From positions 712,895 to 776,894 of the forward strand of contig NC_090014.1 of assembly GCF_036417845.1 (NCBI RefSeq): DNA of 64,000 bases, given 5' to 3'. Every line of letters starts with the position of its first letter. The stretch's first letter is position 1. Position numbers and translations under genes: made by a program. Below, piece by piece: positions 1 through 24,300 of this stretch. The notes beneath the pieces are model-generated. The model was given only the letters and a program-made list of their open reading frames with translations. It ran no database searches and was not told the DNA's origin. This DNA comes from Apteryx mantelli. Taxonomy: Eukaryota > Chordata > Aves > Apterygiformes > Apterygidae.

Positions 1-97
1 TCTGGAAGGGCAGATGGGCACCGAGGAGGCCGGGGCCGGGGCGGTGGCAGGTCAGACAGACAGAGGGACGGACGGGGGTGATGCCGCACGCCCCCAG

Positions 98-11091
<10,994 letters not shown>

Positions 11092-11242
11092 GCGGCGCCG
11101 GGGGGGGGACGCGCGGGACGGAGGGACGCGGCGGGACGGGGCCGCAGGGGGCTCCGTAGCCGGCCCCGGCGTCCGGCCGTCCTGCCCCGCGTCCCGGTGA
11201 CGTCCCTGCGCTTGCCCGCGCGCCAGCTCCCGCCGGCACCCC

Positions 11243-11248
11243 AATAAA
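11243..11248 (+). terminator. Polyadenylation signal of SPTBN2
   Basis: A canonical AATAAA lies 152 bp after the SPTBN2 stop, followed by a GT-containing stretch. It implies a very short 3' UTR. Confidence 0.8.
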
Positions 11249-11289
11249 GAGCCCGTGTAGAGACGCCGGCCCCGAGCCCTGCTGCTGCT

Positions 11290-11745
11290 GGGGGGGATGG
11301 GATGGGAATCGGGATGGGATGCGATAGGGATGGGGATGGGGACGGGGATTGGATGGGATGGGGACAGGCAGCCCCATGGATGTGCAACGCAGGGGGAGGA
11401 TCTGCCCCACCAGATCCCAAAGGATCCCCCCCCCAGTGACCCTTGCTGTGTCCCAACGGATGCCCTCGGCCCCTTACTAGATCCCTGCAGATCCTCCCAG
11501 TGACCCACACTGAAGCCCCAATGGATATCTTAATTCCCATCACTGGATCCCAGTGGATTCCCCCCAGTAATCCCTGCTAGGTGGCAGTGGATCCCTTCAC
11601 CCCCCCCACAAGCCCCCAAAGGATCCCCTCATTTCCCACCCCACTAGATCCCAGTGGATCCCCTCATCACCACCACCAGGTCCCAATGGATCCTCTCACC
11701 ACCCCCACCCCCACTAGATCCCAGTGGATCACCCCAGCGCCCCCC
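11290..11745 (+). repeat. Intergenic tandem repeats between SPTBN2 and RBM4 copy A
   Basis: First comes a 'gggatggggatg' stretch (11290-11370). From about 11400 follow diverged units of 35-45 bp carrying 'gatcccagtggatcccc' variants. No gene is supported here. Confidence 0.7.
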
Positions 11746-11864
11746 CCCCAGCCAGGCTGCTCTGGCGACCCCTCCTCAGCTGGGAATGGTTTGCTCCAGC
11801 TCCCCCCCCCCGCGGCCCCAGTGGATCGTTCCGCAGGCCGCTCGCCACGCCCTCCTCCCTCTCG

Positions 11865-12080
11865 CGCGCCTGTGATTGGCTCCGATGGGATCGTGGGCGG
11901 GGCGAGAGCCCGGGGCCACCGCAGGCGGAGGCGGTGCCGCCCACCCCTCCTCGGCTCAGGGCCCCGCCCCGCCGGCGCTCGACGGACAGCGTCGCCAGCC
12001 AATGGCAGCGGGAGGGCGGGGCCGAGCCGCGCAGCGTCGCCGCCATTTTGTGAGGCTCGAGCGGCGGGCAGGGGCGCAGG
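11865..12080 (+). promoter_or_regulatory. CpG-island promoter and noncoding first exon of RBM4 copy A
   Basis: GC-rich and without a TATA box. CCAAT-type motifs appear as 'tgattggctc' near 11873 and 'agccaatggc' near 11997. A YY1-type element, CGCCGCCATTTTG, sits at about 12038-12050. A probable 5' UTR exon ends at the donor 'gcgcaggtgggg' near 12080, and the next exon starts at 12525. The transcription start is inferred. Confidence 0.6.
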
Positions 12081-12535
12081 TGGGGGCGGGGCTGCGGTGG
12101 CGCCGGTACCGGCGGGCTGGGGGCGGGGGGCCGGTTGCCCATGGGGTGGTCTGTTTGGGGGGGGGGGTTGTCCCGTAGGCCCGGGGGTGAGCGGGGGGGG
12201 GGGGGGGCTCTGGCGGCGCGGCCTGGCCGGCGGTTCGGTGGGGGCGGAGGGCAGGGCCCTGTTGGGGGTTTTGGGGAGGGGATCTGGGGGGGTGGAGGGG
12301 TTTGGGGGGGTCCATAGGGCCTATGGGGCAGGGAGCGCGGGGGGTTTGGGGTCAGTACCCCAGTACAAGCGGTGCTGTGGGGGGGCCGGGCCCCCGCTCG
12401 TCGCAGGGCTGCGTTTTGGGAGCCGGGGGGTGGAGGGGGGGGCCGGGGGGTGGGGGGTTACGGCGGCACTGCCGCCCCCCCCCCCCCCACAAAGCACCCC
12501 CAACCCGCCCCCCTGCCGGCGCAGGCTTGACCAAG

Positions 12536-15500
12536 ATGGTGAAGCTGTTCATCGGGAACCTGCCGCGGGAGGCGACGGAGCAGGAGATCCGCTCGCTCTT
12601 CGAGCAGTACGGCAAGGTGCTGGAGTGCGACATCATCAAGAACTACGGCTTCGTGCACATCGAGGACAAGACGGCGGCCGAAGACGCCATCCGCAACCTG
12701 CACCACCACAAGCTGCACGGCGTCTGCATCAACGTGGAGGCCAGCAAGAACAAGAGCAAGGCCTCCACCAAGCTGCACGTGGGCAACATCAGCCCCACCT
12801 GCACCAACCTGGAGCTGCGGGCCAAGTTCGAGGAGTACGGCCCCGTCATCGAGTGCGACATCGTCAAGGACTATGCCTTTGTGCACATGGAGCGGGCGGA
12901 GGACGCGGTGGAGGCCATCCGCGGCCTGGACAACACTGAGTTCCAAGGTGAAACGTGAACCGGGGCCGCTGCAGCCTTTGCCGGGAGTAGGTAGCGCCAG
13001 GCTGTGCCCCGAGGAAGCGGGTCAGGCGTAAATCCGCCGGGAGCAGGGCCGGGGCAGAGCACCTGCCTTCGGACGCAGCCTCATCTTTGAGCGGGTTCGC
13101 TTCGGGGCTGTGCCCCCAGGGTGCAAATTTGCCGGGGAGGCCAGGGAACGGGAGGAATCCCGGTTTTCTATTCTAGGTAAACACTTCCAGTCCTTTTGGG
13201 CTTAGGCTGAGGCCTTTGAAGAGCTTTGGGAGCATCTTCGTCCCTGATCAGCTCCTTGGGAAGAGGCAGGGCTCCGGGCAGGATGCCGGCACTCCCGGCT
13301 GGGGAGCAGGGAAGGGGGAAGATCAAACCTTATTTCTGCGAGTGCTTAAAACCGCAGGCTGCTAAAGGGGAGCCCTTCCGCGAGCCGTTGAAGGCGGCCT
13401 GCCAGGCGGGCCGGGGGCCTGGCCTGCCTTTCCTCTGCGCTTGAATTAAGTGCAAATGTTTTTTTTCCCCGTATTGCAGCTCTGCTTGTGCCCCGCAGCA
13501 CCGATGTGGCGCACCCGTTTCTTTCACAAGCCAAGACGAGCAGGTTAGGTCCTAACCGTGGTGGCTGTTTTCCTTTCCATAAGGAAGGTGCTAGGAGACT
13601 GGGCGCTCTTCCTCCTCCTCCTTCTCCCTTTCCATCTCTTGATGCACATTTCCAGGCCTTCGCCTGACTCTTGACGACCTGAGACGGGCGACGGGACAAG
13701 CAGCGCGTTACGGGCTGAGGGATCCCGCGGCTTTGCCGCATGTTGCCTTCCCTGTGCCAACGCTCTGCTGTTAGCACAGATTTCCTTAGCCAGCGATCTC
13801 TTCTCCTTAGCCAGTGTCTGGGTCTCTTCTGTAGCCGACAAGCTAATTCAGCAGCTCGGTAGAGCGTCCGGATTTCTACACGTAGCAAGAATTGGCTTCT
13901 TTATCAGTTGAGCTTTGGCCCCAAGCAGACAGTCGCACCCTGCTCGGCTGCAGCGGTGAAAAGCCGCCTTCTTCCCAGTGCAGCGAGGTCGGGCACCGTC
14001 GCAGGACGTGGGTGCGGGGTGGCCTTCCCCTCCGGAGGGGGTTTGTCCCCTCCGCCTCGCAAACACCGGCCTCATCTGGGTTAGCGGGCGAGACGTCAGG
14101 TTGGCGCGGGACCCGTGGAGCAGGCGGGACCCGCTGGCGCCCGGGTTCTCCCTTTGGAAGGGCTCTTTTCCCAGCAGCTCTCTTCTCTTCTCGTGCCACG
14201 CTCAAGGCGCCTTCGGCAGGCGGATTCCTGCCCGAGCCTGGCCTGCTCTGGGGCAGTTGTCAGACATGGCGTGTTCCTCCGAGCGGCAGCGCGCTGGCAG
14301 TGTTTCTGCTGTGCCGAGCATGGTGCAAGGACCGGAACGAAGTTTGCAGCCAGCGAAGCCGCGGAGGCCATTCAGAGCGTAGGGAAAGGGCTCGCTAGTG
14401 AGCTGGCTAATAAGCTAGTAGACTGGGCTGAGTGCTCCCGCAGCGTGGCTGAAATGCCAGAGCGGGACTCCGCGCTCCCTTTACGCCCTGTGAAGAGCGG
14501 ACTGTCGCCACGCAGCTTTGGCTGGAGGACAGGACAGTCGGGGGCTCACGCGGTGACTCCGACCCGGCGCCGAGCCCGCTCCGAGCAGCCGGCCCAGGGC
14601 CGCAGGCCGGCAGAGCCCGTCCCAGGGCTGCCGGCACGGGGAGCGCGCAGGTCTTGCGGGCGGTTGCACCCTGCGCCGCAGCCCCGTCCCCGCCGCCGTG
14701 CTTCCTGGTAAGTGGGTTTGCTCTTTGCCGGAACGCGGCTCCGCCTCGAGCCGGGAGCGGTCTGCTCGCGCGTTCCTCCCGCGCCAGCGCCGGCTTCCTT
14801 TCCCAGCGGTAATTTCTAGCGTTGCAGAAAGCGAGGAGCTCTCAGTGTGGATTTCAGCCGGCTGCTGGGGGGAAATGCAGTCGGCTCTGTCCTCATGTTT
14901 GAATTATTGTGCTCTGTTTTTATAACGAATGTTTTGGTGTGGCCTCAGTTAATTATAGCAACCCTTCTTGCGTCTGTTTCTTAAAGGCAAGCGGATGCGC
15001 GTGCAGTTGTCCACGAGTCGGCTCAGGACCGCGCCCGGGATGGGAGACAAGAGCGGCTGCTACCGGTGCGGGAAGGAAGGGCACTGGTCTAAAGAGTGTC
15101 CGGTAGATCGCCCGGGGCAAGTGGCTGACTTTACCGAGGCCTATAATGAGCAGTACGGAGCGGTGCGCACTCCCTACCCCGCGGGCTATGGGGAGACCAT
15201 GTATTACGATGACGGGTATGGCGGAATGGTCGACTACTACAAGCGCTACCGCGTGAGGTCCTATGCGACGGCCTCTGCATACGACGCCTATGCAGAGCAG
15301 ACCATGGCCCAGTACTCGCAGTACGCGCAGTACTCCCAAGTGCAGTCCACGGCCATGGCCGCCACCACAGCCATGGCCAGTCGCATCCCCACCACCCTAG
15401 ACCCGTACGATAGAGCTCTGCTGCCGACCCCGGGAGCGGCAGCCGCCGTGGCCGCCGCCGCCACCGCGGCCGCGGCGGCCGCCTCCTCCACCTATTACAC

Positions 15501-15678
15501 CCGGGATAGAAGCCCCCTGCGCCGCACGGCAGCCGCGGCCACCACCGTCGGAGAGGCGTACACTTACGATCGTAGTCAGCTGTCGCCGGTCTCGTCGGTC
15601 GCTCGGGCCTCCCTCTACGACATGCAGCGGTTCGGGCGCGACGCATACGCGGACAGGGCGCGGTACTCTGCCTTTTGA
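12536..15678 (+). CDS. RBM4B: RNA-binding motif protein 4 family, copy A (next to SPTBN2)
   Basis: Regulator of alternative splicing and translation. Coding exons are 12536-12947 and 14987-15678, giving 367 residues (human RBM4 is about 364). Two RRMs fill the first exon: RNP2-like KLFIGNL at the start and KLHVGNI near residue 79, with RNP1-like NYGFVHI and DYAFVHM. The second exon has the CCHC zinc knuckle [14 protein letters not shown], Tyr/Ala-rich segments, a poly-Ala tract near 15430-15490, the RDRSPLRR motif, and the end DRARYSAF. The start ATG lies 11 nt into its exon, as in the family. The stop is followed directly by a donor (gag|gtgag), so the 3' UTR is in another exon. The position beside SPTBN2 in the same orientation matches human RBM4B, and segments such as [10 protein letters not shown] look RBM4B-like, but naming is uncertain because copy B is nearly identical. 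Confidence 0.93.
12948..14986 (+). other. Intron 2 of RBM4 copy A
   Basis: About 2 kb of non-repetitive sequence. The first 80 bp or so and the last 50 bp match the intron of copy B, while the middle does not. Read-through gives Gly-Glu-Thr and then a stop at 12957. No exon or RNA gene was recognised inside. Confidence 0.6.
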
Positions 15679-16165
15679 GTCGGAGGTGAGAGCGTGCTCA
15701 GGTGCAGTTCGCGGGCGCTTGTCCGTTTTCCTGGGGCCGGTGCGTTGCAACAGGCTCTGTGCGCGGGGCTGTGTGGGGCTCCGTGGCGATGAGCGCCGGG
15801 AGCAAGCGCCCTACGCGCGCTAAGCCCGGATACGCTGGTCGAGCATCTAAGCTGTGACTCCTGCTCGGAGCCGAGACGAAGGTAAAGGCCCCGACCTAGG
15901 ACGGGCCCCTTCCGAGGCCGGGAGCAGGTGTTAACCGCAGACGCCGGGCGCTGAGTTCACGAACACCGGGGAGTTTCCACGCTCTCCGCCGGGCGAGCGG
16001 GTGCCTCGCTCACGCGGCGGCGGCGCTCCTTGCTTTCAGGAAGCCGGGCGGACTCCTGGGGGGGCACGCGCCCTCCGCGCGCGGGAGCCCGGGGCACGGC
16101 CCGCGCTCTTGCAGGGTGGACGCTCGTCTCCAGGCCTCTGAACCGACTGTGCTTTTCTCTTTCAG

Positions 16166-16845
16166 GTAAGATTATTTGCGGCTGGACGTCGGGTTCCTGT
16201 TGCACGTGAAATCCGTATCACGCGTGTCAAACTGTGCCGGGCTTCAAAGCAAACCTATTGCAGCTAATGAATTTGTTCCTAATGGACACTTCAGCTTCTT
16301 CATAGTCTAGCGAGGAGTAACTTAACTTCCCCCCTTTTTTATTTTTTTATATTTTTTCAGGAATTGCTTTGAATTAGTTTTGTGGCCTGTGTTTCTCTGG
16401 CAGCAGCCCTTCCCTCACCCGACTGCCCTTCTTCCTTGCTGCTTCCTAGCCCCAGGCCGCCCCTAGCTGGTCTAGGCTCAGGTTTTGCGCTAGCGTAGCC
16501 ACAGTACGAGCTTCGCTTCTCTGCTTCCCCTTTGGAGTCGCGCTTGGAGCTGCTCTCTTCCTCCGCAGTTTGCTCTGTAGCTTCCCCTTCTTTTATTTTA
16601 TTTTTTTTAAAGAACGTGTTTATTTTTTAAAGGGTGAATAATCAGTCTTAACTTTTTAATACTAAATAATGTAGCTTACTTGATACCGCTAAGCACTGCT
16701 CCCTTGCGCCCAGCCTGCGTCGCACCATCCGCGCGGAAAAGATGACATTATGTTCGGAACGTAACCTGTGATTCTCCTCTCTGAAGCTGAGCGTCGCTTG
16801 AGCGCTCTTTCCAGTAAAATAAACTCTCCAACAGCTACGAATTGG
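16166..16845 (+). other. Probable 3' UTR exon of RBM4 copy A
   Basis: The acceptor 'gcttttctctttcag' ends at 16165. The sequence then becomes AT-rich and ends at AATAAA (16818-16823), followed by T/G-rich sequence. The RBM4 family is known to carry its 3' UTR in a separate exon. The exact 3' end is inferred. Confidence 0.6.
16818..16823 (+). terminator. Polyadenylation signal of RBM4 copy A
   Basis: AATAAA in 'ccagtaaaataaactctcc', followed by a 'ttggtgtctgtgtgggtg' GT-rich element. Further AATAAA motifs near 17046 and 17204 could be alternatives. Confidence 0.65.
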
Positions 16846-16849
16846 TGTC

Positions 16850-19800
16850 TGTGTGGGTGACGGGGGGGTGTTTTCACGCTTCGCGCCCCAATTCCCGTTA
16901 AAATGAGCCGCTTCTCCGTCCAGGGAGGGGAAGCCCGTGGCTGGGGGCTGTGGAGGGGATGAGGTGCTTTTGGCCTACGCCGGCCGTGCGGGCCCTGAGC
17001 GGGCAGCCCTGTATCCCCACCGCTCCCAAAACACTCAGCTGCTCCAAATAAAGCCTGGGGAGGGAGCCCAGGGGCGTCTCGGCAAGCGAAAGGCTGCGGC
17101 GGAAGCAGGGTGCAGGCAGACGTCAGAGCCGCCACGGCTTTTCCCAGCGCCACGTGAGGCCCCTTGGCCGGAGCCTCGGGGGGGGGATCGGATGCTCGCG
17201 CCAATAAACTGCAAGGATCAGCGGGAGCGAGACCTGTGCAGGGCTGCGCAGGCCCCCTCTGCGCTCGCAGGGTGGCTTTGGGGGATGCAGCGCTCGCAGC
17301 AAGCCGGGCTGCGTCCCCTCCGCTGCGGGGCTGCGTGTCCACACGCTGCCCCGGCTTCGTTAACCCCCTCGCTCAACAGCCGCCCCAGCTTTGTTAACCT
17401 CCCCCCCGCTCAACCTCCCCACATGCACGCATGTTTTCTCCTCCTCCTCCCCCATAAGCGTCTTACTCACCGCATGGCTCCTCAGTAGAACCGCTCCAAG
17501 GCTCCCAAGGCTCCCGGGGACGGGAGCTGCCGGTGCATCGGGATGGGACTGCCGTGCTCCCACCACCACCACCATCCTCGCTACCCCCACAAAACCCCGC
17601 TGGCACAGCTCATTTCGTCACCTAGGGCCACCCTCGTTGGGTTTGATGAGCAATTGGTGACACCTGTGGCAAAAGCATCCCAAAACCTTAAATAATATAA
17701 ATCACCTGGCATCAGTCGCAGTTCAGCAGCCCCAAGAAGCAGGTCCAGGCTCACTGGGTTTCCACAGCTGCTGTTCTGGCTTGATCTGACGATGCCGGTT
17801 GCCTACGAGCTCTTAAATCGCTTCCCTTTTAGTGCTTCACTGGCTACAAAGACGGTTTCTCATTTCTAGTGTTTTGAAGCAAACCGTGATCTTTGGTGTA
17901 GCCTCTCTCAGCAGATAACTACCTCTTTTTGCCAGTATCTCAACTATTTTTTTGTATTTCTTAGGCTATGGCTGTGGCCAGCAGGGCCTCAGCATTTCTT
18001 GTGCTTTATCTTAAAATATTTCCTTTGGCGACAGCTTGGTCTCTGGGCGCTTCTCGTCCTTGCTCGGTCGAGAGGATACGTCTCTTCCAAGTTTGGAAAA
18101 CGAGGGGAAGGAACAGGCTCTCTCCCCTTCCCCGGTCCTGCCAGGTGCTGAGCTCGTTACACCACGCTAGTTAATGATTCTCCAGCTGTGGCGATACAGC
18201 AGGCGCACAGCGCTGCAGGTCCGACTCCCCGCTCCAAACAGGGCCGCGAATCCAGGTTGTTCCGAGTCGTCTCACAACCCTCTAGGTGGCATCTCTGCAT
18301 TTTTAATCTAATAACTCTTTGCCAGAACAGATTCCTCCAAAAAAAAAAAAGACACTAACAGTCCTCGCAGTTACTGCCGTAACCCCGCTGCGAGTTTGGC
18401 ACTAGCAAACTAGCGACGTCCGGGAGGCGGACGTCGAACAAGAGCAGCCAACGCATAAGCGCTCGGATCGCTTCAGGACGCCCCTGAAATAGCGGGAGAC
18501 GTTTCTTTCCTGGAGGACAGGCCGGGGACTGAGCGACTCACCGAGAGACCTCCACGCGCGCGAAGCGTCCCATCGCGGCTCCCGCCGGAAGAAACATGAA
18601 CTGCCGCCGCCGGGATTTCCGCGAGGGGCCCGGCAGCCCTGGCTGAAGGCAGAGCTGCTCCCACAGCGTATCCGGCTCCCCTCACCGTCAGCTCAGGCGA
18701 ACGGGAGACGAAGGGAGAGGGCGCCCCGCGTCAGGAACGGCGCCGGGTCTTGCCCGGAGCAGGACACGAACGTGGCCACGTGGCAGCTGGACAGGGCTAT
18801 TTAACAGATCCGCGTTTACCGTAAACCTAGAGGCCTCCAAGGAGAAAACAGCCCAAACACTACAAAATCCTTTTCTTTAAAAGGAAACGAGCTACTGAAT
18901 TCCCCAGCTCAAAGAGCAGATAACACAGCGGGCAAAACATTTTAGAAACTTTAATAATCGTTCCAGTAGTGAAAAAACACAAGTCGGCCTAAGAGATACA
19001 AGTCAGCCATGCATTACTAGTTAAATGTACAGAAGGATCATTAATGTTTATCCAGTTACTACTATGCTGATTAAGTTTCATTTAGTGAGCTACTTAGATT
19101 AAAAAAAAAAAGAAAATCTTGGCCTGATAGAAAAGCAATTGAATGCCATATTTGAACAAAAGCGTTCTTGGATTCGAAACAAAGGAACACACAGTAATCT
19201 TTATCTTGTGGTTCGTTATACATTCAGCTTTTCTTCTCCAAACCAGTTGCTGTAACAGAGAAGCTGTACTGGGAATAGGTTATCTGAGATGCATCGTTAA
19301 TAGAGCATTTGAGATACCACCTAACGAGCCTGACAAGCCGCGAGCAGCAAGCACAGCTCCAGGAGGACGTTCGGGCCTGGGCTGGTAATCATTACACCGC
19401 TCCTGCGCTTACCGCAGCAGCGCTCCGGGAAACAGGGCTGCTTACTCCGAGTCCGATCTTTTCTTCGGCGGAAACCGTTTCGGTGCTTCTAACCGTTCGC
19501 TTGTCCGCGCTCATCCTGCACGAGCGGCGCAGCAGCGGGTCTACTGCAAACAAGCTGGTTAACGAGCCAAACGGCTATAGAACGGTTTACACCAACAGCT
19601 AACGACGACAGAGCGCGAGACGAGGGTGGCGTGCGCTCGGCTGACCAGGAAGCCAGGGGATCCGCGTGACTCGACCGTACAAAAATAGGTATTTCTAGAG
19701 AAAGGTGAGGTAGCTCCTGCGCCCGTCACTTAGGAACAGAACCCGTCCGACGCAGCAGCCGCGGCCCGGGCAGGGCACGAGGGGCCGCGTTGGGCCGCAA

Positions 19801-20540
19801 GGGGCTGAAGCGGATCCGGACACGGACCGCGCGGGGAGGAGAGAGGCAGCACCCTTAGCTCCGCGCACACAGCGTCCCAGCGCCGGGACCGCCCCGAAAC
19901 GCCGGCCGGGCGAAAGCAGCTCTTACACCACCCACGAGCGGCGCAGCACAGCACAGCATGCGCCTGCCAGGCCCGTCCCCGCGGCCAGCGGGGCTCCCCC
20001 TGCGCCCGGCTCCCTCCCTCCCGCTGCGCCGAGCCCCCCGCTCCTCTGCTTCTGCGCCACCGAGCCTTTCCCTCCGGACAAGCTCCTTGCAGAGATTCGT
20101 CTCCCCCCGCCGCCAGCGTCACGCTCTGCACTGGTCTAATTTAGGCCGTCAGCGATTCGGGGCAAGACTAGGAACTCCGACGCGCCAGGGTAGAGACCAA
20201 ACGGCTGCGGGAGCTGCCCGCTCCGCCGCGGGCATGCAGCGAGAGGGAAGGGGGGCGAGGGGGCTGCTGCTCCGCTCCCTTCCGACCGACAGCAAGACAA
20301 GACCGCGCGTCCCAGCTCCCCTTCCCCCCGCCGCGTCACCATCCGAGAGGCGGCTGCGTGGATGCGCACAGATCGTCTTTCCCTTTGGTTCGCCTCTAGC
20401 GTGAGGGCGAAGGTGCTAAGAGAACACGGGACAGTATCCCTGAAACTGCTAAGAGAACGTGGGGGTATCCCTGAAACCGGTAGGCTGGGGGGGAAACAAA
20501 ACAAAAAACACCGGACAACCGTTTCTAAACTGTAAATAGC
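16850..20540. other. Intergenic region without a supported gene
   Basis: Less GC-rich than the rest of the window, with several short A/T runs (18340, 19100). Open frames are short and lack recognisable domains or splice structure. Part of it may be long 3' UTR of copy A (from the left) or RBM14 (from the right). No transposon was recognised by eye. Confidence 0.55.
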
Positions 20541-20547
20541 CCAGCAT

Positions 20548-20553
20548 TTTATT
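20548..20553 (-). terminator. Candidate polyadenylation signal of RBM14
   Basis: TTTATT on the + strand reads AATAAA on the - strand, about 815 bp past the RBM14 stop. It is a plausible 3' UTR end but not the only possible one. Confidence 0.5.
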
Positions 20554-21368
20554 TACAGTCATACAAAATCTCACTCGTTTCCGAGGCATCAATTCTAACA
20601 TCACGCCTAGAGCAAACTTAACACTGGTGTAAAAAGAAAAAGGGACTCTCACGTTATATAAAAGAGCAGTTGCTCTTCCGTTCAGTGACAGCAATCGCTC
20701 GCGTTATAAAAACAGTACTGAGCAATCATCGCGGTGACAGTCGCGTTTACCAGGGATCCTGCCACGGAGCAGTTCTGCCTTGCTGACAGAGCCCGAAGAC
20801 AAAGCGAGAGGAGTCGCGAGCGGAAAACGGTTCCACGGATGCTACGGCATTCTGAGCGCTACGGAAGCGGGAAGGAACCCAGAGGCAGGGGCTTCGCCTT
20901 TGGGAAGCGAACTGCGCAGCCAGCTTCAGTGCTCCTGGGGTCGGAGCACTGAAGTTTTTGAAACCGTGAATTCGGATCATTCTAAAAACTCAACAAAAAA
21001 AAAAAAAGAAAAAAAGGAAAAAGGAAAACAGAACGAGGCAGCTAAAAATAACCGGCCCCTGCCCCACGCGGAAGAAAGGCCAGGAGAACGCTAATTGCGC
21101 TGGACGCAACAGCGAGTCCCCGGGACTCCTCGCACTCTCGCCTAGAATGAACGTTGAGATCTTTAGCCAAATGACACGGAGGAACGAGAGCCAAACGAAC
21201 GGCTGCGTTGACACCTGAGATAGCACGGGAAGGGGAGCAACGTGTGATTCAGAGAACCGAAAGAGAAAGCGAGCCTAAGAAAGACGCAATTGGCTTTATG
21301 CTAAGAAAGTATGTCCCAACTGGGAATGTTTAACCATTGCCCGCACCTGGGAAAGAGTCGACCCCCCG

Positions 21369-24300
21369 CTACAGGCGGCGCTGGTAACTAGAATGCATCC
21401 GCGCCGTATGCATATAATCGCCATAGCCGCCCGAGTAGCGGGCGTAATCGGAATGTGCTTCTGGAAGACGGCGATAATCCATCGGGGACTTTGTCGGCGA
21501 ACGACGGTACGCGAGCGGCGAGTCTGCTAAACGACGGTAATCTGAGAGGTCAGATAAACGGCGATCAGAATTGTACCTGGTCGAGAAAAGAGACATTTCA
21601 TGAATAAAACGAAGGGGTTAGGAGAACAGCCTCACGCCCCGGCCGGGGAAGGCGCGTACACCGGGGAGATCCCTCGGAAGGCGAGATCAGCGTCCTGCCA
21701 TCCGGGCAGGAGGGCGCCCAGAATCCTGAAACGGGCGGCGGGGAGACAGCTCATCAGCGCCCGTCTCGCCGCAGCAGCGCGCGGCTTGATCGTGTCTGCT
21801 CAGAGCAGCTCAAGCCGTTGCCTGGTCTCAGGCAGGCGAGTTCTGCTGTTTTTAAGCCTCCCTCGGTGGCCGCAGGAAGCGCTCGTTGCGTGAACAAAGC
21901 CAATTTCCCCCCAATTCTTGGACAACCAAGCAGCGTGCGGGAAAGCAAGCTCCCAGCAGGCCTGCGGTTTTCCGGGAACGCCACAGCCCGTTTACGGGGC
22001 GAGGGGAGAACGGGGCTGTCGGAGCGCGGGGATCAGGATTCTGGGCACTGCGTCGCTAGGCCTCCGCGTCACATCCAGCGCGGGGCGGCAGCAGCGGTCG
22101 CGCCCGGCCCCCCCGCGAGCGCACGCCTACGGCTCTGCCCCGCCACCAGCACCGCTGACCGTTGCGTCCTTCGTCATCTCAGCGGAAACGCCAACATCAA
22201 AAGAGACGCAGCAGCCGAACCCCCCCCTTCCCTCCCGGAACGCGGGGCCAAGGGAACGTTTCCAGCCCCCCCCGGACAGCCCGCCCCAAGCCTCTCGCGC
22301 ACGGCTGTCAGAAGGAAGCCCCGCACGCATCCAGCGCAACCTGCGGATCTGGGAAAAAAAAAGGGGGGGGGTGATCCCAGCCCCGCGCTCGCTCCTTCCC
22401 CCAGACGGACACACCGTCGTGCTTTCGCACGGAAGCGGAGGGCTGGGGGTTACGCGAGGGTCTGCGGCCGACGGGAGCGGCAGGCCACTCTGTCAACTCA
22501 CTGGCGTATTACGTGAGTAACGCCCGCACTCCCCCCCGCAGCGCTCCAGAGCGACACGAGTTTAGTGTGTTAGCAGGACACGTTCCACTCTGCTGCGAAC
22601 CGGAACCGAGTTTATATCAAGGTGGAGACTTGCACCGCGTCCGGAGCCTCGAGTCCCCTCGACAGCGCGTCGGGATCCTCGGCTAAGAGGCGCTACGTGC
22701 ACGTTACCATCCCTGGCCTAGTTCCATACCTTTTAGCCAGAGCAGTAGATTTTTTGTAAGGATCGTCATAGCCAGCGCTCCGGGGCGGGGAGAGGCGGGT
22801 GCGCTCGTACGGCGGGGCGACAGCGGCGGCGGCAGTCTGAGAGATTCCCAAATAGGAGGCCGCCTGTTGCCCCAGCTGGCTTGGCCCGTCGTACGCGGTG
22901 CCCGGCTGAGCTCGGTAGGCGGCTGCCAAGGAAGCGGAGGAGGGCTGCTGCGCTGCGTACGACGCTGCCATCGAGTTCGAGGCCTGCGCTCTGTAGGCCG
23001 CGGCGAGCGGGGCGGAGGCCTGCGCTTTGTAGGAGGCCGCCGCAGCCTGGTTGTTGTAGGAGGCGGCCAGCGAGGAGGCGGCCTGGGCGCCGTAGGTGGC
23101 GGAGAGGGCAGCCGCAGACTGGGTGCCGTAAGAGCCAGGCAGATTGGCCGCGGGCTGGGCGCCGTAGGAGGCCGAGTGGCCGGCTGCGGGCTGGGCACCG
23201 TAGGAGGCCGAGAGCGCGGCCGCGGGCTGGGCACCGTAGGAGGCCGAGTGGCCGGCCATGGGCTGGCCGCCGTAGGAGGCCGCGTGGCCCGCCACGGCCT
23301 GGGCTCCGTAGGAGGCGGCATGCGCGGCCACGGGCTGGGCTCCGTAGGAGGCCGAGAGCGCGGCTCCGGGCTGGGCTCCGTAGGAGGCCGCGTGGCCTTC
23401 TACGGGCTGGGCGCCGTAGGAGGCCGCGTGGCCCGCTGTGGCCTGGGCGCCGTAGGAGGCCACGTGCGTGGCCACGGACTGGGCGCCGTAGGAGGCCGCA
23501 GGGCCTGCGGCAGGCTGGGCTCCGTAAGCAGCGGCGTGCGCGGCCGAGGCCTGGGCTCCGTAGGAGGCCGAGTAGCCGGTGGCGGCCTGGGCGCCGTAGG
23601 AGGAGGCCAGGGCTGCGGACTGGACTCCATAGCCGGAGAGCTGGGAAGCCGCCGGCTGGGCGTTGTAGGAGGCCGCGGCCTGGGCGCCGTAGGAGGCGAG
23701 CGAGTTGGCCGCGGGCTGCGCGCCGGACGCTCCCAGGGAGACGGACGACTGGGCTCGGTAGGCGTTCCCCAGCGAGGCGGAGGGCTGGGCGCGGTAGGAG
23801 GCCGCCTGGCCGGTGGTCGGCTGCGGGCGGTAAGCCATGCCGAGGGAGGCCGAGGGCTGCGCGCGGTAGGCGGCTCCCAGGGAGGCGGAGGGCTGCGCGC
23901 GGTAGGCGGCTGGCTGCGCCGTCATGGGGAGCGTCACCGTCGAGTAGGCGGCCCGCGAGGGCGATCGCCGGAGCGGGCTCCTGTCCCTCCCGAAGTAGGA
24001 GGGGGAGGCGGGCCTCGCCTGGGCGTCGAAGGAGTCGTATTTGTTGGCGCTGTTGCCGCCGAAGCGCTGCTGGTAATCGTACAGCGAGGAGGTGGCGTAT
24101 CCCGCGGCGGCCGAGGGGAAGGTCGAGTCCGCAGCCCTCCGCTGGTCAAAACCGTCTATCTTGGGCTGGAATTTCTCCCTATACTCCAGACCTATCCTCT
24201 TGTTCTTGTCAACAATGATGCCTGCCTGGATAGTCTGGGCTGCTCCCTTTTTCTGAACGTTAGTAGAGAGTTCCACATTGACTCTTCTTCCTTTCACTTC

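Noticed and set aside
18200-18330. Possible CR1-type retrotransposon fragment
   Set aside because: Only vague similarity to a CR1 tail; no coding or 3' repeat signature that I can support.
16850-20540. A further RBM4 gene (expected between RBM4B and RBM14 from human synteny)
   Set aside because: No RRM, zinc knuckle or RDRSPLRR motif is visible on either strand in this interval.
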